Source: Clostridiales bacterium
Lineage (GTDB): Bacteria > Bacillota > Clostridia > Lachnospirales > CAG-274
Direction of reading: 5' to 3'
NCBI GenBank assembly: GCA_021202835.1
Contig: JAJQCI010000196.1
Coordinates: 1-5,739 of the forward strand
Length of the DNA: 5,739 nt
Numbering within the stretch: the first letter of the stretch is position 1; each line of letters begins with the position of its first letter. Positions 1 to 5,200 of this stretch are shown piece by piece. The position numbers and the translations under genes are program-made. The notes below the pieces were generated by a model, which saw only the letters and a list, made by a program, of their open reading frames with translations, did not search any database and had not been told where the DNA came from.

Positions 1-472
1 ATATTTGGAGCAGGGCGGAGCCGGGGTCTTTATGCCAAGAACAGAAGACGAAGCCCTTTCAGACAGCAAAAAAGCCGACCTTAGAGAAAGGCGGCGAATG
101 GCTGACGGAGACGACATAGATGCTTATGTAAGCATACATCAAAATTTTTACCCCTCAGAGGATGTAAGGGGCGCACAAGTGTTTTATCCCAAAAGCAGTG
201 AAGAGGGCAGGGCGCTGGCGGAGAGCATACAGAGCAGAATCACCGAAATTGCCGATGAATCAAACAAAAGGGCGGTAAAGGAAAACAACACCTATTACAT
301 GCTTAAAAACGCCGAAAAGCCCTCTGTTATAGTTGAATGCGGATTTTTGTCAAACCCGGAGGAAAACAGGCTTTTAAACTCAGAAGAATATCAAAAGAAA
401 ATAGCATGGGCCGTTTACATAGGCATAGCCGATTATTTTTCAAAAACAGATAACGGCAGGAGAAATATATAA
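1..472 (+). CDS. cwlD: N-acetylmuramoyl-L-alanine amidase, CwlD-like (5' truncated by window edge)
   Basis: This is the C-terminal two thirds of a zinc-dependent amidase of the Amidase_3 family. The reading frame is open to the left edge, so the TTG at 5-7 is an internal Leu codon rather than a start. Visible landmarks are an LRERRRMA segment, the zinc-ligand His in the SIHQN motif (His codon 137-139), a GAQVFY strand, and the catalytic Glu in the VECGFLSNPEE motif (Glu codon 335-337). The first zinc-ligand His and the Glu ligand expected upstream lie outside the window. The protein ends about 45 residues after the catalytic Glu with no SH3, SPOR or peptidoglycan-binding domain. That fits CwlD, which together with a deacetylase makes muramic delta-lactam in the spore cortex. 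A housekeeping Amidase_3 enzyme is the alternative. The stop lies 24 nt from the stop of the convergent gene at 497-661. Confidence 0.85.
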   Translation, partial: YLEQGGAGVFMPRTEDEALSDSKKADLRERRRMADGDDIDAYVSIHQNFYPSEDVRGAQVFYPKSSEEGRALAESIQSRITEIADESNKRAVKENNTYYMLKNAEKPSVIVECGFLSNPEENRLLNSEEYQKKIAWAVYIGIADYFSKTDNGRRNI

Positions 473-499
473 AAATTTTACTAAAACGATAAATTTTTA
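470..499. other. AT-only inverted repeat spanning two convergent stop codons
   Basis: TAAAAATTT at 470-478 is the exact reverse complement of AAATTTTTA at 491-499, with a 12-nt spacer. The left arm begins with the TAA stop of the amidase and the right arm ends with the stop (TTA on plus) of the convergent 54-aa gene. It could act as a weak bidirectional terminator, but a stem with only A-T pairs would be unstable. Confidence 0.35.
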
Positions 500-661
500 A
501 CTGCCGCACAGAAGAGCCAGGCCTATAGCCAGTACTATAAACGCAAGTGCCTTTGATGGCAGCAAAAATATAAGGGCTGCCGCCACCATCAGACAGCCCA
601 GAGCCTTTCGGCAGTATATTAACAAAACAACAGCCAAGATAATTAATAATATTGTCATCAT
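497..661 (-). CDS. Small hydrophobic membrane protein, 54 aa, unknown function
   Basis: I do not recognise this protein. Reading the minus strand from 661 gives a 54-residue ORF starting MMTILLIILAVV and ending LALLCGS before TAA. Almost every residue is hydrophobic. Two or three short membrane segments are likely, at about residues 3-16, 21-34 and 37-52, separated by a CRKALG turn and a PSKA turn. The start is supported by GGGGG at 670-674, eight nt before the first ATG; a second in-frame ATG follows immediately. A third ATG just upstream (667-669) is out because it meets TGA after two codons. I see no good promoter between this gene and the hairpin at 707-744, so it may be transcribed with the 67-aa gene upstream (747-950). 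Real coding status is probable but unproven. Confidence 0.55.
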   Translation of the reverse strand: MMTILLIILAVVLLIYCRKALGCLMVAAALIFLLPSKALAFIVLAIGLALLCGS

Positions 662-706
662 TTGTTCATCCCCCGGTTAGTGTAAAAAACTTAAATAATC
701 GTTTTC

Positions 707-744
707 TTAGGGGGAATCGCCGGAAACAGGGTGATTCCCCTTAA
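707..744 (-). terminator. Stem-loop directly after the 67-aa gene
   Basis: GGGGAATC (711-718) pairs exactly with GATTCCCC (733-740). The stem extends outward through 707-710 with 741-744 (one G-U) and inward through 719-721 with 730-732 (one G-U), about 15 bp in all. It starts two nt after the stop of the minus-strand gene at 747-950. The sequence following on the minus strand, GAAAACGATT, is not a U-tract. It may therefore be a 3'-end stabiliser or a weak terminator allowing read-through into the 54-aa gene. Confidence 0.45.
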
Positions 745-746
745 AA

Positions 747-950
747 TCATATAGATTTTTTTTCAAAATTTGAACAGGAAAAATCGGCCTTTCTTTCTAT
801 GCCGTTTCTTTTAAGACAGGCTTTCTTCATAGTGCCGTCTACCTCCCAAAGGCCTGAAACGGGGCTGACAGGCTTAATAGCGGAACAGGCCGGGTCAAAC
901 CAGTGCTTACAAAAGGCGCATATTTTTGCTGTTTTCATATTTCTTTTCAT
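747..950 (-). CDS. Small Cys-containing protein, 67 aa, possible metal-binding
   Basis: The protein begins MKRNMKTAKICAFCKHWFDP and has cysteines at residues 11, 14, 22, 45 and 59: a CxxC pair followed by three spaced single Cys. This pattern, with a central SGLWEVDG segment and a C-terminal SCSNFEKK, suggests a small zinc-ribbon-like or Fe-S/zinc-binding fold. It resembles short hypothetical proteins I recall from clostridial genomes, but I cannot name a family. The start is secure: GAGGAGGG at 956-963 leaves six nt between GGAGG and the ATG at 950. There is no signal peptide or membrane segment, so it is presumably cytoplasmic. A weak promoter candidate lies upstream at 1001-1029 and a strong stem-loop follows the stop. 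Confidence 0.75.
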   Translation of the reverse strand: MKRNMKTAKICAFCKHWFDPACSAIKPVSPVSGLWEVDGTMKKACLKRNGIERKADFSCSNFEKKSI

Positions 951-1000
951 AAATACCCTCCTCTTTTACAATTTCCGTTTATACCTTGCTTATATTTATA

Positions 1001-1029
1001 ATTTTTGCACATTCCGCCCTGAAAGTCAA
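1001..1029 (-). promoter_or_regulatory. Weak promoter candidate for the 67-aa gene
   Basis: On the minus strand TTGACT (1024-1029) is followed after 17 nt by AAAAAT (1001-1006), a poor -10. A better TATAAA lies at 995-1000 but with a 23-nt spacer. The -35 is good and the -10 assignment is uncertain. Confidence 0.3.
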
Positions 1030-1067
1030 TAGTATATTTTAAATGGGAGTTTTTTTCCTTAAAGAGC

Positions 1068-1122
1068 AAAACAGGACTGAACTCAGGTGTTTGAGTTTTT
1101 ACGCCTGTGTCAGCCCTGTTTT
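1068..1122 (-). terminator. Long stem-loop terminator after the 61-aa gene
   Basis: The lower stem pairs 1068-1080 with 1110-1122 (AAACAGG / CCTGTTT and CTGA / TCAG, one A-C mismatch). The upper stem pairs 1084-1090 with 1101-1107, and the loop is 1091-1100. It begins 15 nt past the stop of the minus-strand gene at 1138-1323. The minus-strand tail TTTGCTCTTT is moderately U-rich. The plus-strand tail, T-rich from 1119 to 1130, is stronger, so the element could work in both directions, although no plus-strand gene ends nearby. Confidence 0.6.
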
Positions 1123-1137
1123 TATTTCTTTATAATA

Positions 1138-1323
1138 TTATTTAGCTTCGCAGATGCCTAAGCTTCCGAAGCCGTTTCCGCAGCAGCAAATAAGAACAAA
1201 GAAGAGAAGAATGATAAGTGAGTTATCACCGCTGCCGCAGCCGCCGAAAAAGTTACTGCCGTTTCCGCAGCAGCAGAACAGAAGAATTAAAATCCAAATC
1301 CAACTGCAGTTTCCTAAATTCAT
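1138..1323 (-). CDS. Small Cys/Gly-rich two-repeat hydrophobic protein, 61 aa
   Basis: The 61-residue protein is two similar units. Each has a hydrophobic stretch (residues 8-16 and 36-45) running into an identical CCCGNG block (17-22 and 46-51), followed by a Gly-rich turn. There are nine Cys in all (6, 17-19, 29, 46-48, 58). The composition resembles the short clostridial proteins often labelled 'chorion class high-cysteine HCB protein 13', whose function is unknown; this match is from memory. Two membrane-associated segments with cysteine clusters could mean a spore or envelope protein, metal binding, or disulfide cross-linking, but none of these is shown. The start is firm: GGAGG at 1331-1335 is seven nt before the ATG at 1323. 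It is flanked by its own promoter (1377-1405) and a terminator-like hairpin (1068-1122), so it is likely a single-gene transcript. Confidence 0.75.
   Translation of the reverse strand: MNLGNCSWIWILILLFCCCGNGSNFFGGCGSGDNSLIILLFFVLICCCGNGFGSLGICEAK
1171..1275. repeat. 18-bp in-frame direct repeat inside the 61-aa gene
   Basis: GCCGTTTCCGCAGCAGCA occurs exactly at 1171-1188 and again at 1258-1275, 87 bp (29 codons) apart. On the coding strand it encodes the CCCGNG block of each protein repeat. The identity at DNA level, including third codon positions, points to a recent internal duplication or to conversion between the two units. Confidence 0.85.
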
Positions 1324-1376
1324 AGAGAGACCTCCGTGATTCGATTTATAATCTAATATATGCAGCGGCTTTTAAA

Positions 1377-1405
1377 ATAATACTTTTTTTAGACTTATTT
1401 GTAAA
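1377..1405 (-). promoter_or_regulatory. Sigma-A-type promoter of the 61-aa gene
   Basis: On the minus strand TTTACA (1400-1405) and TATTAT (1377-1382) are separated by exactly 17 nt and each differs from consensus at one position. Transcription would start near 1370, giving a leader of about 47 nt before the ATG at 1323. This supports independent expression from the ABC operon upstream. Confidence 0.65.
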
Positions 1406-1441
1406 GACAAGCTGAACTGCTGCGAATTTTGATATAAGTCT
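1391..1441. other. 8-bp inverted repeat at the end of the ABC operon
   Basis: AGACTTAT (1391-1398) is the reverse complement of ATAAGTCT (1434-1441), which overlaps the last base of the ATPase stop codon. The 35-nt loop contains a possible small AGC/GCT helix. The minus-strand tail after the stem is A-rich, so this is not an ordinary terminator. The -35 box of the next gene lies within and beside it. Confidence 0.3.
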
Positions 1442-2235
1442 CAGCCCAAAATAGCGCTGTCGCTTGTGAATTCTTCGCCTGCGGCTTCTGTGAACTTGCC
1501 CAGGAGCTGTTCTACGGTTAAATGCTTTTTTTCATCTCCGGAAATATCCAGAATAACCTGACCCTTATTCATCATAATAAGGCGGTTTCCATAGTTTATG
1601 GCGTCCTTCATATTGTGAGTTACCATCATTGTGGTAAGGTTGTTCTTTTTAACTATCTGGTCGCTTATGGAAAGAACCTTTGCCGCTGTTTTGGGGTCAA
1701 GAGCGGCTGTGTGCTCGTCCAAAAGAAGAATTTTGGGCTTTACAAGAGTGGCCATAAGAAGAGTCAGCGCCTGTCTTTGGCCTCCCGAAAGAAGGCCTAC
1801 CTTGTCGCTTAAACGGCTTTCAAGGCCTAAACCCAGTGAAGAAAGAAGGCTTCTGTATTCCTTTCTTTCCTTAGAGGTTATGCCCCAGCGAAGGCCTCTT
1901 TTTTTGCCTCTTCTGCAGGCAAGAGCGAGATTGTCTTCAATGTTCATGCTGGCGGCCGTGCCTGTCATAGGGTCTTGAAAAACCCTGCCTATTAAGCTTG
2001 CCCTTTTGTATTCCGAAAGCTTTGTAACGTCAACGCCGTTTATTGTAATCGTACCGTAGTCAACGGGAAAAACACCGGCTACCGAATTTAAAACAGTGCT
2101 CTTTCCGGCTCCGTTTCCGCCTATTATTGTGACGAAGTCTCCTTCTTTCAAATGAAGAGAAAGGCCGTTTAAAACTCTGTTTTCGTTTATAGTTCCGGGG
2201 TTAAAGGTTTTAAAAATTGAGTCTATTTTAAGCAT
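1441..2235 (-). CDS. ABC transporter ATP-binding protein (COG1101 / TrpZ-like)
   Basis: This 264-aa ATPase should energise uptake through the permease encoded just upstream. All nucleotide-binding motifs are present: Walker A GGNGAGKST (39-47), Q-loop Gln87 in VFQDPM, signature LSGGQ (149-153), Walker B KILLLDE (168-174), D-loop AALD (177-180) and the H-loop His207 in VTHN. The DEHTAALDP form of the region after Walker B is, as I recall, usual for the COG1101 branch. The frame is open for 22 more codons upstream, but I chose the ATG at 2235 (MLKIDSIFKTF). It begins the conserved domain, follows a G-rich stretch (GGGGGTGGGG) that can serve as the ribosome binding site, and overlaps the permease gene by eight nt, a typical translational-coupling arrangement. 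The protein is intact and of normal length. Confidence 0.93.
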   Translation of the reverse strand: MLKIDSIFKTFNPGTINENRVLNGLSLHLKEGDFVTIIGGNGAGKSTVLNSVAGVFPVDYGTITINGVDVTKLSEYKRASLIGRVFQDPMTGTAASMNIEDNLALACRRGKKRGLRWGITSKERKEYRSLLSSLGLGLESRLSDKVGLLSGGQRQALTLLMATLVKPKILLLDEHTAALDPKTAAKVLSISDQIVKKNNLTTMMVTHNMKDAINYGNRLIMMNKGQVILDISGDEKKHLTVEQLLGKFTEAAGEEFTSDSAILG

Positions 2236-3139
2236 CGTCCCCACCCCCTTTGGCTGATTTAACAATTGTAACAAAATATTGTCTTCCGACGGGAAGAGCA
2301 AGACAAAACGCCACGGTTATGGCAGTGAAAAGCTTTAAGTCGTTGGGGTTCATTCCGGCTTTTAAAACAAGGGCTATAATTATTCTGTAGAGAACAGCGC
2401 CTAAACACACGGCGAAAATAACCCTTTTGAAGCTGTTTGTTTTCATAGCGAATAGAACCTCGCCTATGATAAGTGACGCAAGGCCTATAACTATAGAGCC
2501 TGTACCCATTTGGACGTCTGCGAAGGACTGGTTTTGGGCAATCAGCGCCCCCGAAAAGGCAACAAGGCCGTTTGAAATAACGAGGCCTATGTTAATCATA
2601 TTGTCTGTGTTTATGCCCTGGACTCTGGCCATCTGCTGGTTTGAGCCTGTGGCCCTTACTGCGCTTCCTATTTCCGTTCCGAAAAACCAGTAAACAAAGA
2701 CTGAAACTGCCAAAGCGCAGATTATGCCTATAATGAGAATAGATGTGTTTTTGTCTATGCCGAAGGTTACAGTTAAGCCGGTAAAGACAGTGTCGGTTTT
2801 TAAAAGAGGTATGTTTGACTTGCCCATGATTCTCAAATTTACGGAATAAAGGGCAATCATAGTAAGAATTCCGGCCAGAAGAGGCGGAATTTTAAGCTTT
2901 GTATGTAAAAGCCCTGTGGCCAGCCCGGCAAGCATACCCGAAATTATGGCAAGGCCCGTAGCCGCCCAGGGGCTCATGCCTGTTGAAATGAAATGCGCCG
3001 CAACCGCCGCTCCCGTAGCTATTGAGCCTTCAACGGTTAAGTCGGCAATATCCAGTATTCTGTAGGTTATATAAACTCCCAGGGTCATTACGGCCCAGAG
3101 AGTACCCAAGGAAACGGCGCTTAAAATAATAGCTCCCAT
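2228..3139 (-). CDS. ABC transporter permease (COG4120 / TrpY-like, BPD_transp_2)
   Basis: This 303-aa integral membrane protein is the channel subunit of the importer. It is hydrophobic throughout, with roughly eight or nine membrane segments. It carries the early YRILDIADLTVEGSI block (residues 26-40) that I associate with COG4120, and a cytoplasmic EIGSAVRATGSN loop (156-167) where the ATPase would dock, as in other BPD_transp_2 permeases (LivH/RbsC type). The start at 3139 follows AAAGGGG with a seven-nt gap. A GGAG sequence slightly further upstream partly overlaps the right end of the intergenic hairpin (3156-3203). The C-terminal codons for KGGGDDA double as the ribosome binding site and start region of the ATPase gene. 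The length matches the family. Confidence 0.93.
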   Translation of the reverse strand: MGAIILSAVSLGTLWAVMTLGVYITYRILDIADLTVEGSIATGAAVAAHFISTGMSPWAATGLAIISGMLAGLATGLLHTKLKIPPLLAGILTMIALYSVNLRIMGKSNIPLLKTDTVFTGLTVTFGIDKNTSILIIGIICALAVSVFVYWFFGTEIGSAVRATGSNQQMARVQGINTDNMINIGLVISNGLVAFSGALIAQNQSFADVQMGTGSIVIGLASLIIGEVLFAMKTNSFKRVIFAVCLGAVLYRIIIALVLKAGMNPNDLKLFTAITVAFCLALPVGRQYFVTIVKSAKGGGDDA

Positions 3140-3155
3140 ATGTTATCCCCTTTCT

Positions 3156-3203
3156 CCTGTCAAAACAGGGAATGACGAAGCCGCCATTCCCTGTTTTGAC
3201 AGG
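3156..3203 (-). promoter_or_regulatory. Perfect 19-bp intercistronic hairpin between binding-protein and permease genes
   Basis: CCTGTCAAAACAGGGAATG (3156-3174) is an exact reverse complement of 3185-3203, with a 10-nt loop. Each arm also contains a smaller inverted repeat, CCTGT/ACAGG. It begins 15 nt after the binding-protein stop. On the minus strand the stem is followed by AGAAAGGGG, the permease ribosome binding site, and not by a U-tract; only the TTTT inside the 3' arm could help termination. Such hairpins after binding-protein genes usually stabilise the upstream mRNA or cause partial termination, so that binding protein exceeds membrane subunits. Confidence 0.75.
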
Positions 3204-3218
3204 CATTCTGAAAATTTA

Positions 3219-4280
3219 TTATTCGGCTTCTTCCTCCGGATAGGAAACGGAATCAGCGTATTTATCGGGAACAGTAATTCCGAGAGCGTCGGCTGTTTCG
3301 CCGTTTATGCAGTATTCGAATTCTGCAGAGCCCTGAATAGCCATTTCAGCCGGGTCGGCGCCGTTTAAAAGAACATCAGCAGCCATAAGGCCGGCCTGAT
3401 AGCCTATTGAATAGTATGAAATACCAAGTGTGGCAAAGCCGCCTGACATAACCATGCCGGATTCACCGCAGAATACGGGAATACCTGCCGGAACGGCAAC
3501 GTCGTCAACCAAAGCCATAGATGAAGCAAATACGTTGTCAGTGGGAATATAAATTGCGTCACATTCCGTAACTATGTTCTGTGTGGCCTGCTGAACCTCG
3601 TTTGTGGAAGAAACAGTCTGTTCAACAGTATCATAGCCCATAGCTTCACAGGCCTCTTTAGCCATTTCAACCTGTAATATTGAGTTAGCTTCGTTTGAGC
3701 AGTAAAGGAAGCCTATAGTTTTAACGTCGGGGCAAAGTTCGCCGATAAGCTCAATCTGCTCTTCAACGGGGTTCATATCCGTTGTACCTGTTACGTTTCC
3801 GCCGGGAACATCGTCTGACTCAACAAGAGCGGCCTCTGTGTAGGATGTGATAGCCGTGCCTATGATGGGAATATCGGCTGTTTTGCCTGCTGCAGCCTGA
3901 GCGGCATTTGTGGCAATGGCAAAAATAAGGTCAACATTGTCGGCCACAAACTGGTCGGCAATTGTGGAAAGATTGTTTACGTCGCCCTGACCGTTTTCAT
4001 AGTCGATTGTAAGGTTTTCTCCGTCAACAAGACCGTTGTCGGCAAGAGCATCAACAAAGCCAACCTCAGAATTGTTAAGAGCAACATGGTCCATCTGTTT
4101 AATAATACCTATTGTATAATCTCCCGAAACGGTTTCTTCTGAAGCTTCTGAAGTCTCTGAGCTTTCGGCAGAAGTGTCGGCGGCGGTTTCGGCCGGTTCG
4201 GAAGAACCTCCGCAGGCAGCTGTTGAAAGCATCATAGCGCCGGCTGTAACCAAAGCAGCGGCTTTTCTTAATTTTATCAT
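3219..4280 (-). CDS. ABC transporter substrate-binding lipoprotein (PF04392 / TrpX-like)
   Basis: This 353-aa lipoprotein captures the substrate outside the membrane and delivers it to the permease. It has a signal peptide starting MIKLRKAAALV, a lipobox ending STAAC with lipidated Cys23, and a Ser/Glu/Thr/Ala-rich linker (24-52). The two-lobed ABC_sub_bind domain runs from about residue 55 to 340, opening YTIGIIKQMDHVALNN. Later blocks such as IGFLYCSNEANS, DAIYIPTDNV and GISYYSIGYQAGLMA match this family as I know it. Some members are proposed tryptophan or aromatic amino acid transporters (TrpX), but the ligand here is not determined. The frame extends 11 codons further upstream. I chose ATG 4280 because AAGGAGG (4290-4296) sits nine nt before it and the signal peptide begins there. 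It is the first gene of the operon, behind a strong promoter. Confidence 0.93.
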   Translation of the reverse strand: MIKLRKAAALVTAGAMMLSTAACGGSSEPAETAADTSAESSETSEASEETVSGDYTIGIIKQMDHVALNNSEVGFVDALADNGLVDGENLTIDYENGQGDVNNLSTIADQFVADNVDLIFAIATNAAQAAAGKTADIPIIGTAITSYTEAALVESDDVPGGNVTGTTDMNPVEEQIELIGELCPDVKTIGFLYCSNEANSILQVEMAKEACEAMGYDTVEQTVSSTNEVQQATQNIVTECDAIYIPTDNVFASSMALVDDVAVPAGIPVFCGESGMVMSGGFATLGISYYSIGYQAGLMAADVLLNGADPAEMAIQGSAEFEYCINGETADALGITVPDKYADSVSYPEEEAE

Positions 4281-4289
4281 AAAATTTTT

Positions 4290-4296
4290 CCTCCTT
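4290..4296 (-). promoter_or_regulatory. Ribosome binding site fixing the binding-protein start
   Basis: AAGGAGG on the minus strand lies nine nt before the ATG at 4280. It falls inside the longer frame that would begin at 4313, which argues against that longer start. Confidence 0.8.
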
Positions 4297-4309
4297 AAGA
4301 TTAATAGCG

Positions 4310-4324
4310 GCATTTGTAAAATGC
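4310..4324 (-). promoter_or_regulatory. 15-nt palindrome in the ABC operon leader (possible operator or 5' hairpin)
   Basis: GCATTT and AAATGC flank a 3-nt centre, forming a perfect odd-length dyad about 10-24 nt downstream of the predicted transcription start. It could be a repressor binding site or a short RNA hairpin. The leader, about 54 nt, is too short for a T-box or a large riboswitch. Confidence 0.4.
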
Positions 4325-4340
4325 TTTTTTACTTAAATAA

Positions 4341-4369
4341 ATTATATGATTATTTAAAGCAAAAGTCAA
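4341..4369 (-). promoter_or_regulatory. Strong sigma-A-type promoter of the ABC transporter operon
   Basis: On the minus strand TTGACT (4364-4369) and a perfect TATAAT (4341-4346) are separated by 17 nt. The predicted start is near 4334, about 54 nt before the lipoprotein ATG. Confidence 0.85.
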
Positions 4370-4397
4370 TAGGTGATTTAAAAATATAGCCTTCGCT

Positions 4398-4422
4398 GCC
4401 CGGCAGTTTGTTTTTGCCGGGC
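4398..4422 (-). terminator. GC-rich stem-loop after the TraX-family gene
   Basis: GCCCGGCA (4398-4405) pairs exactly with TGCCGGGC (4415-4422) around a 9-nt loop. It lies nine nt past the stop of the minus-strand gene. The minus-strand tail AGCGAAGGCT is not U-rich; TATTTTT comes only about ten nt later. It probably marks the 3' end of that transcript and separates it from the ABC promoter. Confidence 0.6.
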
Positions 4423-4431
4423 CTGTGCTCA

Positions 4432-5172
4432 TTATATTTGCAAAATAATTCCAACTGCACCTATAACAAGAAGGTGAAGAGGATAAAACCAGTAGAAAAA
4501 GCCCTTCATATTCAGCTTTCCCCTTCTGCCGTTATAAAGGAGGAGAAGAGGGACGGAAAACAGACACATAAACTGTATCTCCGCCAAATTTTCTGCCGCC
4601 AGTGAAAGCCACAGAATCCCTATAGCAAAGCCGGCAAGAGAAAGGCTAAAACAGATTTTTTTTGATGTAAAAGGTAAAAATGACGAAAACGAATCAAAAA
4701 TCTCTGCAAACACGGGGAGCATAATACCCTGAAAGCCGTAGTCAACATATACCGATTTACAGAGAAAATATGATAAGATGGTGAGACCCAAAGCTGACAA
4801 CAGCCCCAAAAGACAGCCGGCCGGCTTTTCAGACCTAAGCTGCTTTTTAAAATATTGCAGACCGAATAAAATACAGGCGGAAAGAGAAAAAACAACAAGT
4901 GAATTTATATATATTTCTCCGCAGTATACATAGTAGCCCAAAATACATATAAGCCCCAGGCCTGCCAGCTTCGAACAATATTTTATTTTGCTCCCCGTAT
5001 AAAGGGTGCCCTGCCAAATAAAAAAGGAAAAAAGCGGAAAAGCAAGCCTTCCGATTATTCTTAAAAAAATTATGTTAGGAAAAAGCATATATCCTATATG
5101 GTCAGCCGTCATTGAAACAGCGGCTATGATTTTAAGCTCATTTCCGCTTAAGCCCTGAAATTTTTTTCTCAT
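4432..5172 (-). CDS. TraX-family integral membrane protein
   Basis: This 246-aa protein belongs to the TraX family (PF05857), named after the F-plasmid protein that acetylates pilin. The many chromosomal members in Firmicutes are uncharacterised and are presumed membrane acyltransferases. Family signatures visible are the first membrane segment with MTADHIGYMLFP (residues 21-32), LRIIGRLAFPLFSFFIWQG (37-55) and the C-terminal FFYWFYPLHLL (225-235). Seven or more hydrophobic segments are likely. The frame opens at a GTG at 5178, but that codon overlaps the ribosome binding site. GGAGG at 5179-5183 is six nt before the ATG at 5172, so I chose MRKKFQGLSG. No promoter is visible in the 57-nt gap to the upstream ABM gene, so the two probably share a transcript. 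Acetylation is inferred from the family name only. Confidence 0.85.
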   Translation of the reverse strand: MRKKFQGLSGNELKIIAAVSMTADHIGYMLFPNIIFLRIIGRLAFPLFSFFIWQGTLYTGSKIKYCSKLAGLGLICILGYYVYCGEIYINSLVVFSLSACILFGLQYFKKQLRSEKPAGCLLGLLSALGLTILSYFLCKSVYVDYGFQGIMLPVFAEIFDSFSSFLPFTSKKICFSLSLAGFAIGILWLSLAAENLAEIQFMCLFSVPLLLLYNGRRGKLNMKGFFYWFYPLHLLVIGAVGIILQI

Positions 5173-5178
5173 AAACAC

Positions 5179-5183
5179 CCTCC
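5179..5183 (-). promoter_or_regulatory. Ribosome binding site that decides the TraX-family start
   Basis: GGAGG on the minus strand is six nt from the ATG at 5172. The GTG at 5178 lies directly beside it and so cannot be the start used with it. Confidence 0.75.
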
Positions 5184-5187
5184 GTAT

Positions 5188-5197
5188 CAGCCGGCTG
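5188..5197. other. 10-bp perfect palindrome CAGCCGGCTG in the ABM-TraX gap
   Basis: CAGCCGGCTG is fully self-complementary and lies just upstream of the TraX-family ribosome binding site and three nt from the hairpin at 5201-5229. It may be an operator, a minor structure or chance. Confidence 0.3.
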
Positions 5198-5200
5198 TTT

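Noticed and set aside
799..1032. Plus-strand frame of 77 codons
   Set aside because: It lies mostly opposite the 67-aa gene, has no ribosome binding site, and its protein shows no domain logic.
1171..1275. CAG triplet runs suggesting a microsatellite
   Set aside because: They are the complement of consecutive Cys codons in the CCCGNG blocks and are only three triplets long.
1154..1339. Plus-strand Pro/Gln-rich frame opposite the Cys-rich gene
   Set aside because: It is the complement of Cys/Gly codons; the minus strand has the strong ribosome binding site, promoter and terminator.
2236..2301. 22-codon N-terminal extension of the ATPase
   Set aside because: It overlaps the permease coding sequence more deeply, and the conserved domain begins at MLKIDS with a G-rich ribosome binding site before it.
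4281..4313. 11-codon N-terminal extension of the substrate-binding protein
   Set aside because: AAGGAGG lies inside it, and the signal peptide properly starts at MIKLRK.
4281..4334. T-box or riboswitch upstream of the transporter operon
   Set aside because: The leader from the near-consensus promoter is only about 54 nt and shows just a 6-bp hairpin, far short of any such element.
4408..4605. Plus-strand frame of 65 codons and a minus-strand frame at 4620-4898 overlapping the TraX-family gene
   Set aside because: Both are shadows of a recognised family member, without ribosome binding sites or recognisable content.
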